In this document: piece after piece, positions 19,213 to 27,744 of the stretch
How the letters are laid out: the number at the start of each line of letters is the position of its first letter
Numbering within the stretch: the stretch's first letter is position 1
Assembly: GCA_015350385.1 (NCBI GenBank)
Contig: WNKI01000002.1
Span: 8,745,661-8,809,660, forward strand
Source: Aculops lycopersici
Lineage: Eukaryota; Arthropoda; Arachnida; Trombidiformes; Eriophyidae
Direction: 5' to 3'
DNA length: 64,000 nt
Position numbers and translations under genes: made by a program
Notes under the pieces: generated by a model
Told to the model about the DNA's origin: nothing
Seen by the model: only the letters and a program-made list of their open reading frames with translations
The model's database searches: none

Positions 19213-22170
19213 ATGACGGACAGCAATGACGATGTCCATGATATGATGATGAGCAACCATATTGATCTGTCAGAACTTGGCCAACCCGAACCTGAACCCG
19301 AACCACAAAAACGACTGCCCAGTTCTAAGAGCAAATCCAAGATGAGCAAGTCACGCAAATCCAAATTGTCAAATTCATCATCATCATCTGCTGGTGCAAC
19401 CACGACTGCTCCTACTGCTGCTGCTACTACTCCAGCTAGCGCCCTAGTTGTTGCTAACCATCGCAACAATCAACAAGAGTCTGATGAATTTGAGGGTCAC
19501 GGCAACTACGACAACAACGACGACATTGACGTTGACGAACACCGATCGGAGGAGCTTAACCACCTCAACAACCACCAGCAAAGCCACAACCACAACCATA
19601 ATCATTACCTGCACCAACCATCAGCACCGACCCAAAAACAAAAACAACAAGACCAAAAATTAATCGACGATATGGATGATATTGAGCACCAAGAGTCATT
19701 TCTATTGATTGATGAGAATGAATTCATGCAAATAGATTCAGTTGATGAGTTTGCTGAGCGACTTGGCTGCGAGCCCAGTACCCCTGTCAAGGTCGTGTCC
19801 ATATTTGGGTCCATAGGTCATGGTAAATCTTATACCCTCAACCATACGTTTTATGATTGCCAAGAAGTGTTCCAAACGTCATCAAGTCAAGACTCGTGCA
19901 CAATCGGTATATGGGCTGCTTATCATGAAAGGCGTCGCGTTATTACACTTGACACTGAGGGTTTATTAGGTGTCTCAGCTAATTGTCAAAGGCGAACGAG
20001 ACTTTTGCTTAAAGTGCTTGCCATTTCAGATATCGTCATTTACAGAACTAGATCTGAACGTTTAGAGGATAATTTATTCACATTCCTTGGCGATGCTTCT
20101 CGTGTTTATGTGCAACATTTTTTCAAAGAAATGAGAAATGCATTCCAACGTTTGCCAGAGTTAAATGGCCACTCGTTCTCTGAACTCGGGCCGGTTGTTA
20201 TAATCTTCCAGGAGACGAGAGATACAGAGCCATTGAAACAGGAGGCCAATCAAACAAGAGAAAGTATAATAAGATCACGTTTTAAAACTTTAGGTCTCAC
20301 TACTGAGGCCTTCTCAGCAATTGAGTATGTCGGTATTCGAACGCTTGTTCGGCCCACCAATTTTGACCAACTAAAAACCTGCATCAAGAGACACATTAAG
20401 AATTCATCAGCTAGGACTCCTAGGCCAATTTCGGTTATTCACACCACTCTGAAAACATTGAACGAGAAATTCAATGGCAACATAGAGAAAACAGTGCCAT
20501 CAATGTTTCCCAATCAATATTTAACCTGTCCAACAACGTGTCTTTCCTGTAATGCCCGATGCACAAACTCTATGAACCACCACCGTGATGGTTTGGGCCA
20601 CCAAACTGACTCAAAGTGCGTCTACCAACATCAATTCAACAACCACCTGCTATACTGTCGTGCCTGCCACGAGCGAGGGGAAGAGGTTATTGTAACACCA
20701 AAGACTTGCTCATCGAATGAGTCGCCCTGGGTTGGTCTAGCCAAATACGCTTGGGCTGGCTACGTGCTCGAGTGTTCTCGTTGCGGAATCATTCATAGAA
20801 GCAGACAGTATTGGTTCGGAAACAAGGATACCTGGGAGTCGTCAGTTAGAACCGAAATCAAGCATGTTTGGCCAGGTGAATTGAACAAGATGCAAGCGGC
20901 CCAGAATGCCGCGCAGCGTGTATTAGACAGCGTCAATTATATAACTGAAACAGTTACAAGCATTAGCGCCAAGCCAACAAAGATGGTCTCTGAATGGGTT
21001 GCAGATCAAATCGCGCCCACCTATTGGATTCCAAATTCAAGAATTCTCCAATGCGCCCTGTGCAACAATGAATTTGGCCAATACGATCAGAAGCATCACT
21101 GTCGTCTATGTGGAAATGGTTTATGTAGTACCTGTTCAAGCAAATCCAAACCAGTCCCTGAAAGAGGGTGGGGCGAAACAAGCGTTAGAGTCTGTGATCG
21201 ATGTTATGAGCGCTCCGATAATTTGACCGCCATAAGTTCCCTTCCGCCACTGCCACCGATGTTGTTACAAATGCAACAACAACAACAACTACAATTGACT
21301 AATGGAGCTTCCGGAAGTAGTAGTAGCGCAAGTAGTAGTAGTTGTACAACAAACGGATTCACTTCCCTTGGCGACAGCAAGACTGGCGGCACCAACAACC
21401 AAGATAGTCAAACAAACAACAAGCGTAATCCTAGGAGTAGCAAAACAAACAACCACCACAACTCCACTCCATCAAGCTCAATACCTATACCAGCAAATCG
21501 TGGTGGAGCTGGTTGTAGTACTAGTAGTAATACGACACCAACACCCCAATCATCCTCCTCTATTGGTTCATCATCATCGGGTAGTAACAGTAGCAACCAT
21601 CAGCTTATTAATGAGTTTAACAATCATAACGGTGGCTCAACGAAGGCTAAACAAAATGGTTCAAGTAACGAGTATATCGGTGCTTCAAGTAATCAAGTGG
21701 CAACACCATCATCGAACGAGGCGCAGCAACTGGTGGATTTTGTTACAGGCTCGCCACCAAATCATCATATGTATAACCAACAGCCTCCATCATCATCATC
21801 AACTTCTTCATCATTATCTCATTTAAATTTAAACGGCAGCCAGCAAGATCAACAGGGTTCGGCCGTGACTGCACGAAAACTGGGCGAAGTCTTACAGAGT
21901 ACCATAAAGACGGTTGTCTCGACTGCTATCGATTATCCACTTGGAGTTATTAAGGATTCAGCGCGACCAGATTATTGGTTACCTGATAATCAAATTTCAA
22001 ATTGCGGTCTATGCAAGACGGAATTCAACGAACTAATTACCATACATCATTGTCGTCGTTGCGGCGGTGGCTTTTGTAACGATTGTTCGGCAAAATCTAT
22101 GCCAGTTCCTGAAAGAGGTTGGGGGGACGCTAGTGTACGCGTCTGCGACAAGTGTTATGAATTGAAATAA
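19213..22170 (+). CDS. ZFYVE1: ZFYVE1/DFCP1-like protein with NTPase and tandem FYVE domains
   Basis: Homologue of ZFYVE1 (DFCP1), a PI3P-binding ER/Golgi and lipid-droplet protein that marks omegasomes in autophagy. From the first in-frame ATG (19213) it has 985 residues; the frame is open about 120 bp further upstream but without an ATG. Domains: a low-complexity Gln/Ser/His-rich N-terminus (1-150), a GTPase-like NTPase domain with P-loop GSIGHGKS (199-206) and TLDTEG (about 250), a Cys-rich stretch (about 435-560), FYVE 1 (about 606-663, KHHCRLCG and RVCDRC) and FYVE 2 (about 923-985, HHCRRCG and RVCDKC). A Ser/Asn/Gln-rich linker of about 240 residues separates the FYVE domains, making it larger than human ZFYVE1 (777). 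FYVE 1 has WIPN where WxxD is usual; FYVE 2 keeps WLPD. AATAAA at 22788-22793 may be the poly(A) signal. Confidence 0.93.
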   Translation: MTDSNDDVHDMMMSNHIDLSELGQPEPEPEPQKRLPSSKSKSKMSKSRKSKLSNSSSSSAGATTTAPTAAATTPASALVVANHRNNQQESDEFEGHGNYDNNDDIDVDEHRSEELNHLNNHQQSHNHNHNHYLHQPSAPTQKQKQQDQKLIDDMDDIEHQESFLLIDENEFMQIDSVDEFAERLGCEPSTPVKVVSIFGSIGHGKSYTLNHTFYDCQEVFQTSSSQDSCTIGIWAAYHERRRVITLDTEGLLGVSANCQRRTRLLLKVLAISDIVIYRTRSERLEDNLFTFLGDASRVYVQHFFKEMRNAFQRLPELNGHSFSELGPVVIIFQETRDTEPLKQEANQTRESIIRSRFKTLGLTTEAFSAIEYVGIRTLVRPTNFDQLKTCIKRHIKNSSARTPRPISVIHTTLKTLNEKFNGNIEKTVPSMFPNQYLTCPTTCLSCNARCTNSMNHHRDGLGHQTDSKCVYQHQFNNHLLYCRACHERGEEVIVTPKTCSSNESPWVGLAKYAWAGYVLECSRCGIIHRSRQYWFGNKDTWESSVRTEIKHVWPGELNKMQAAQNAAQRVLDSVNYITETVTSISAKPTKMVSEWVADQIAPTYWIPNSRILQCALCNNEFGQYDQKHHCRLCGNGLCSTCSSKSKPVPERGWGETSVRVCDRCYERSDNLTAISSLPPLPPMLLQMQQQQQLQLTNGASGSSSSASSSSCTTNGFTSLGDSKTGGTNNQDSQTNNKRNPRSSKTNNHHNSTPSSSIPIPANRGGAGCSTSSNTTPTPQSSSSIGSSSSGSNSSNHQLINEFNNHNGGSTKAKQNGSSNEYIGASSNQVATPSSNEAQQLVDFVTGSPPNHHMYNQQPPSSSSTSSSLSHLNLNGSQQDQQGSAVTARKLGEVLQSTIKTVVSTAIDYPLGVIKDSARPDYWLPDNQISNCGLCKTEFNELITIHHCRRCGGGFCNDCSAKSMPVPERGWGDASVRVCDKCYELK

Positions 22171-23068
22171 TTATAATAATAATAACGATTATGTATTGTG
22201 TTTGATTAATATATTAGAAAAGAAAACAAGGAATCTTGCGAAGATAGCCAACAAAAAGAAGATGATATATTGAATCATCGACTAAAACTACTATTACTGG
22301 ATAACTATAGCAAACAGAGGAGAGACAGGGGGAGAAGGTTTATCAACCAAGTTTTGTTGTATATTAAACACCCCTACGCTCAAACCACCTGAACAAGTTT
22401 ACAGTTATCTACCTATGCCCTAATTTACATTATCAAAAACAACGAGAGTATCAAGCGACACCAGTGGCACATATTCATACATAAGATAACACACAAACAA
22501 ACAGACAAACAAATGAATAGTAAAAATACAGACATATAAACATCGACTCTAATACCTAAACTCGCAATCAGAGACTGCAAGAGATGGAGTAGGTGGCTGG
22601 CGTGGACAACAAACAAAATCGACAACAAGGAAGTTGCATATCATTCGCCGCTATGTCGCTATGAGCTCAAAAACTCTCTTGTTCAAGGAGCTTAAATAAG
22701 TTTATGATTGGATCAAAAAGTTACAAAAAAAGTTTTACCTATCAACCATAATTGCATATAAGTGAATATTCAATGACCAAAAAGTGAAATAAAGATCTGC
22801 CAGAAAAATATCAATCATTGAATGAGAAAATAAGAGAAACTTGAGACTCTTACTCTGTACCGCTTCCTGTTGTGCACATCTTTTGGTCTTATCTAAAAAT
22901 CATTAATATCTACTCTTCTTCAATTCTTTCGTATATCGTAATCTTGCTTATGCTTAAGTTGGACAAGAAACTAATAACTAGCCATTAAACTTTACTTGGA
23001 CAACAACATGTCCCGCAACTTCAAATCCATTGACCTTATCGATTAGAATGTCAAAAGAGGCCTAAAGG
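22171..23068. other. 3' region of ZFYVE1 and spacer
   Basis: AT-rich, about 0.9 kb, with a possible poly(A) signal at 22788-22793. No coding frame of note, no RNA gene or repeat seen. Confidence 0.45.
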
Positions 23069-23575
23069 ATGCGTTTAGATACAAGCGTTTTGTTGATAAA
23101 CGAAACACTTAGAGCAGCAACACCCATAAAGAGTAAGAATGTCAACAGTTGGTTACCATATGCAATTGCAGGCGCAGGACTGGTAGTCCTTGTAGTTGCC
23201 GCTCTCATTTGTTTCTGTAGTTGTGTCAGAGATTGTTTGAGCAAGGTATTCTGTTGCTGTTGTCCGGGGAAAGAGTCAAGTGTCACAGAAGAGATGCGAG
23301 GTGAGGGTTTTGAGGAGGAGAAATCTAGTAGCAATGATAGTGCAAGAAATAGGGATCGGCAAGTGCCAATGAGGCAACACATAGCGACCGTCGCAATCAA
23401 TCAAAAGTATATTGGGAATCTCTTGCAATCAGGTAGACGAACTCCACCACCGATGGCGGGTACCTCGACCCACATGCCTACAACAGCACCGCCGGCGGCT
23501 AAACAAGTTGCTAGGACTGCGAAGATAATAGGTACTATATTAACCAATGATCCAAAGAAACGGAGACTAAGATAA
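23069..23575 (+). CDS. Small single-pass membrane protein with Cys cluster
   Basis: A 168-residue protein without a recognised family. One transmembrane helix (about residues 29-51, YAIAGAGLVVLVVAALICF) is followed directly by a dense Cys cluster (CFCSCVRDCLSKVFCCCCPG), the kind of juxtamembrane region often palmitoylated. The rest is polar and basic (RDRQVPMR, PPPMAGT, KKRRLR at the C-terminus). There is no cleavable signal peptide, so it may be a type III (N-out) protein. Splice motifs were not examined beyond the open frame, so a missing 5' exon is possible. It converges on the mitochondrial IF3 gene, with 62 bp between the stops. Confidence 0.55.
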   Translation: MRLDTSVLLINETLRAATPIKSKNVNSWLPYAIAGAGLVVLVVAALICFCSCVRDCLSKVFCCCCPGKESSVTEEMRGEGFEEEKSSSNDSARNRDRQVPMRQHIATVAINQKYIGNLLQSGRRTPPPMAGTSTHMPTTAPPAAKQVARTAKIIGTILTNDPKKRRLR

Positions 23576-23637
23576 GATTGGATGATTTTCCATGTATTGT
23601 TATCAACAAACGAATAATATAAATCACAGATTAATAT

Positions 23638-24054
23638 CTACTTTCTTCGAGGCTTCAACGATTCCTTTCTGATTGATCGCTCTAGTTCTTCTTGAAATTC
23701 ATCAGATAGGATATCTTTGCCGCTAACGATATCATCAATCGATTCCTCCCCCTCTTCCTCCTTCGTGTCGGGTATTATGATTTCCGACGCCTTCTCCGTG
23801 GGTTTCAAAACAAATTTTATTGACTCTGGTTTTACTACACGTTGCAATAGCTTAGCTCCCATTTTGGCTTCATCTTCGATTCGCTTTGTCAATTCTTCCA
23901 TGGCCTTTTGGCGATCCTTTTTGCCATTTATACTCACTCGGACTTCGTGTCCAGATTTGAGCCACTTCAAAACATTTTTGATCTTTACTGCTGTGTGGAT
24001 CTCTGATGACTGGGCTGTTAATATAATAGTCTTTGCTAGTTTGCCAGTCGACAT
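23638..24054 (-). CDS. Mitochondrial translation initiation factor IF-3 C-domain protein
   Basis: A 138-residue protein whose residues 5-85 match the C-terminal domain of IF3: KTIILTAQSSEIHTAVKIKN, then VLKWLKSGHEVRVSINGKK and SIKFVLKPT. IF3-C binds the small ribosomal subunit and prevents premature subunit joining; in animals the nuclear form is mitochondrial (MTIF3). An acidic tail and basic end (ESLKPRRK) follow. The IF3 N-domain is absent. In the frame of this ORF a TGA lies 21 bp upstream of the ATG, and no alternative ATG-led exon with an N-domain is seen before MSH5, 176 bp upstream. Either the protein is C-domain only or a 5' exon has been missed. No clear mitochondrial presequence is visible, which also hints at an incomplete 5' end. 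Confidence 0.72.
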   Translation of the reverse strand: MSTGKLAKTIILTAQSSEIHTAVKIKNVLKWLKSGHEVRVSINGKKDRQKAMEELTKRIEDEAKMGAKLLQRVVKPESIKFVLKPTEKASEIIIPDTKEEEGEESIDDIVSGKDILSDEFQEELERSIRKESLKPRRK

Positions 24055-24230
24055 TCGGTCTAGTGGAGATTGGTATCAGTGCGCGATGATGCTTTGATTT
24101 GGATAATAATTGATTCTTGTTTGCGTCAAGTAAGGTTTCAGGTTTGCGAATAATTTTTGTTTGTTTACGTACAGGGCCACGCGCGTCACCGTCGGTGAAC
24201 TCAATCTTGTCTGCTCCAGCAGGAGCGATC

Positions 24231-27059
24231 TCACGCGCCAGTTGGCGGCCTCACATTCAATGGTCTTCCTTCGGTTATATAATCTCTGATCTGATTGGCT
24301 CTTTCAATCAATAATGGTGGTATACCAGCTCGAATAGCAACTTTGTCCGCAAAACTAGCTTCACTCACTCCATCTATAACTTGGTACTCATATACGATCC
24401 TATTTTCGGATTCCTTTCTGACCTTGAAAGTTTTATAGATGATGTACTCACTGTAACTTTTCATATGATCCGCCAAGCGATTAAAATGAGTCGCCACCAT
24501 GACATAAGGGCTCGATTGAGCCCTGACGCAAAAGTATGTTAGTAAGCCCTTGAGCAAGTGGAATCCATCTCTGGCTTGAGTGCCTTTCCCAAACTCGTCC
24601 ACGGCCAGAAACGACCTGTTGGTCGCCCTCGAGAGTGCATAGTTGATTTGGCGTAAGTCGGTTGCGAATGATGACAAACCAGTTGATATGGAATCAGGTG
24701 AATGTATTCTGGTGAATATTGCATCAAAATTAGGTATCTTAGCGAGCAGGGCTGGAACAAAGCATCCGATATGGGCCATGTAGATGGCCAAACAGGTCGC
24801 TTTCATGTATGTTGTCTTTCCGCATGAGTTTGGGCCCGTGATCACCATAACCCTTACTGCTCTCTCAGAGCTCTGCTTGTAATATCGCACATTGTTTGGT
24901 CGCATTTGTTCTGAAGTGGCGCAAAGAGGATGGTAAAGATCGAGAATTTCTAGGGTTTCATTACCTGGAATGAATTCCGGCCTTGTGTAAGCATGTTGAA
25001 ATGAAACCAGAGCGAACGAAAGTAGGCAATCTAACTCTCCGCACAATTCCATCAACTTCAACAGTGTCTCTGAATGCTTCAGTAAATCCTCTTGTAGATT
25101 CATCACAACATTCACTTGGATGTCGATAAGATCGCAAACAATGTCTCCAGCGTTATTGTCTAATTGGTTCATTTTTGGCGTCTTGAAATAGACAGTCGTT
25201 TCAGTGTATAGAATAACGTCGAACTCTTTCATAGTTGCAATCTTCTCTAGTTCAGAAGAGTTTCTGTAGTCAACGTCCGCTAAAAAACCAACTCTAGGTA
25301 GATAAAACACTCTGAAAATCTTGCCAAGAGTGTCTTTGTATCTTGCAGTTTCTTCGATGGCAACTTCATCGCAAAATTTATCTAGATTACTTCTAAGTTC
25401 CAATTTTTCGTCTAGTTCCTCATCAACTCCTGCATTCACCTGAACTTTTCCCATCTTTCTAGAATTTTCAAAATCAATTATGCTAACCATAGATGACACT
25501 GAATTACGCATCTCCTCCGAGTCACAAGCGGCAATGCGTTTGAGTATATCTAGGTCGTGATTATTATTTGCTTTGATTAAGTCTATAACACAAACGAATG
25601 CCCAGAACGTTTTGTAAAAAGTTGTCAACTCTTTTGACGAAGCAACAGCATGGGTTAGTTTTGTTAATAAACCTGTTAACGGTACAACATTTTTGATATT
25701 GAGACACAGTTGGTCCCTGAATAGTCGATTTTCTGACTGGACGAAAAAGTCCACAACATCGTGTCTGCGTCTCAGCTCGTCGAGATCTTGGAGTGGCCAT
25801 AACATTATGGATCGCATTTGCTTTCTGCCTTGTGGCGATTCACATTGATTAAGTAGCTCATATAATGAAACAAATGATGATTCCTCAGCACTAGGCGGGT
25901 TGTCGGATTCGCTTGGTTCATCAGATTTATGCTTATTTTTTGTTATTCCTCTCTGACCAGTCGGGAAAACGTAAAGTGACTGCAACGAAGTCTTGTCGAT
26001 GGATAGAGTTGGTCCTGGTTCCACATACTTGATAGCCAAGATCGACATCAGATTGTCTAATCGCATAGATGGCTCTTGACCTCGCGAGCCTCGTAGTTGT
26101 TGAGTCTGTGTCGCCTCTGTTAGTCTTGAAACTTGAGAACAAGGTTTCGTTTTGCTTTTGTTTAGATCGGAAAATGCGTGTATGATGTAATTGTCTATTG
26201 CAGAGATGGCTCTGATTGCGCAAACATCAGTTGCTTTATTCACACGAGTTGTAATGAAAAAATTCTTATCTTGGGCTTCAACAAATCCTTTACTCTCAAC
26301 TAGCTCACTGTCGACGAGCTTTTGAAGACCTCGGCTCATGCTAAACCAAGGATTTGGCGCCAGTATGAGAGTAAATGCAGCATCAAGACTATCATTATTT
26401 CCACTCAATATATTCGAAGTATCATATTCCTGGTCTAATGGCGCATTTGATTGGTTCCCCCGAGATGTACCCGGCTTATCTATGCATCTAGAATCTAATC
26501 GAGGTCTCTTAAATCTATGCTCTTCTTGTGATCGATTCGATTGTTGTGAGTCATCATATTCTATCGCTGGTGCAGAACATGAGGCAACTCCTTGGAGAAC
26601 GGTCGAGGAAATTGATCGCTTCCTACCCAAGTCCAGAGTCTTGAATGTGAATCTAGCCTCTAAATAATCGATAAGCTTTGATTGAACTTCGCTGACAATT
26701 ACATAGTCTGGTGCAATATTGTGAATCATAATATCAAGACCCTTGTACGGATTACCTGGATCCTTCCGATCAGCTATAAGCTGAACACTGGAGTCGTAAT
26801 AGATTGCGCCTCCATGTCTCGAGCTATCCGTACAAATTGCCATGATCGGTGTTGTAATGTCTGTCGGCGATTCCATCAGGAATGCCATTGGATCTACCTC
26901 GCAAGTGATATTGGTATCAGCATCATTCGTACTGATACCGCCATTGCTAACGCCGCCGAATACACTCATCTTGTTTATTTGACTTGATAAGAAAGATGTC
27001 AGTCGATTCATTTGATTGTGTATAATACTTTGTGAAGGTGTATATTGATCTAATAACAA
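24231..27059 (-). CDS. MSH5: MSH5, meiotic MutS homologue
   Basis: A 942-residue single-exon MutS-family protein. MSH5 pairs with MSH4 on Holliday junctions and promotes meiotic crossovers; it does not repair mismatches. The C-terminal ATPase has Walker A GPNSCGKTTYMK (about residues 741-752), IFTRIHSPDSISTGLSSF (about 783-800) and the MSH5-type Walker B DEFGKGT (about 815-821; MSH4 has DELGRGT). It ends in the dimer-interface helices (IRAGIPPLLIERA, about 905-920). There is no N-terminal mismatch-binding domain, as expected. It is longer than human MSH5 (834) owing to polar inserts at about 165-220 and 375-400. The C-terminus stops soon after ITEGRPL, about 50 residues earlier than in human. 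The stop sits beside short hairpin-forming sequence. Confidence 0.93.
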   Translation of the reverse strand: MLLDQYTPSQSIIHNQMNRLTSFLSSQINKMSVFGGVSNGGISTNDADTNITCEVDPMAFLMESPTDITTPIMAICTDSSRHGGAIYYDSSVQLIADRKDPGNPYKGLDIMIHNIAPDYVIVSEVQSKLIDYLEARFTFKTLDLGRKRSISSTVLQGVASCSAPAIEYDDSQQSNRSQEEHRFKRPRLDSRCIDKPGTSRGNQSNAPLDQEYDTSNILSGNNDSLDAAFTLILAPNPWFSMSRGLQKLVDSELVESKGFVEAQDKNFFITTRVNKATDVCAIRAISAIDNYIIHAFSDLNKSKTKPCSQVSRLTEATQTQQLRGSRGQEPSMRLDNLMSILAIKYVEPGPTLSIDKTSLQSLYVFPTGQRGITKNKHKSDEPSESDNPPSAEESSFVSLYELLNQCESPQGRKQMRSIMLWPLQDLDELRRRHDVVDFFVQSENRLFRDQLCLNIKNVVPLTGLLTKLTHAVASSKELTTFYKTFWAFVCVIDLIKANNNHDLDILKRIAACDSEEMRNSVSSMVSIIDFENSRKMGKVQVNAGVDEELDEKLELRSNLDKFCDEVAIEETARYKDTLGKIFRVFYLPRVGFLADVDYRNSSELEKIATMKEFDVILYTETTVYFKTPKMNQLDNNAGDIVCDLIDIQVNVVMNLQEDLLKHSETLLKLMELCGELDCLLSFALVSFQHAYTRPEFIPGNETLEILDLYHPLCATSEQMRPNNVRYYKQSSERAVRVMVITGPNSCGKTTYMKATCLAIYMAHIGCFVPALLAKIPNFDAIFTRIHSPDSISTGLSSFATDLRQINYALSRATNRSFLAVDEFGKGTQARDGFHLLKGLLTYFCVRAQSSPYVMVATHFNRLADHMKSYSEYIIYKTFKVRKESENRIVYEYQVIDGVSEASFADKVAIRAGIPPLLIERANQIRDYITEGRPLNVRPPTGA

Positions 27060-27744
27060 TGAGACATATTCATTTTAATACAAGGTAAGAGGCGCTTTGC
27101 AACCTTTAGACCTGACCATCGTGATCAATAATGCAACAGGCGAATTGCACACGAGCAAGGCAAAACACGCGGTGAATGTTTGATAGCTCCCAAAAAATTC
27201 GCTAGCGAACTTTTTCTTTAGAAGAGCAGTGAGAAAACGATGCAATGTGAAGCCAGTGGACTTAACTGCAGGACTCAAGATTAGCCTCTCAATCGCGCAC
27301 ATGCAGTATCTGCAGTTTTAGCATAGAAATTCGCCCACGCGCATGCTCACTACATGGCAAAGTGCAAAAGTTCGCTAGTTCGCCGACGTCTTTACCATCG
27401 CCTCTGTGTTATTTGCTCGCCAGTTCGCCGCTTACGCAGTTCGGCTTCAGTCAGGTTAATGTGAACAACAATATCAGACAAAGATCACTAATATATCATC
27501 ATAATCTTCAGCTGATAGTGCCGAGTACAATCGGACTAGATTATTGCTGTCAACAAATCACTTAATGGGTTCGCTGGATTATAATTGATTGTTCAAAATT
27601 ATTGTCTTGTGTAGCAATTATTAATAAGTCATTAATGATTATAAGTGAGTCGATGTTGTCTTTTATTATTTGAGCTTGAGAGAACCTTCAAAAAAGCAGG
27701 CACTAGAGCGGGGAGTGAAAAGTCTTGCGTCAGAGATATAGATA
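27060..27744. other. Divergent upstream region of MSH5 and labial
   Basis: About 0.7 kb between the ATGs of MSH5 (-) and labial (+), so it should contain both promoters and the labial 5' leader. The right half is AT-rich (ATTATTAATAAGTCATTAATG). No TATA box can be assigned with confidence. Confidence 0.45.

Noticed and set aside
24060..24250. Open minus-strand frame between MSH5 and the IF3 gene with LLDANKNQL, resembling the IF3 N-domain start
   Set aside because: No ATG, too short for the N-domain and not in frame with the C-domain; the likeness is probably chance.
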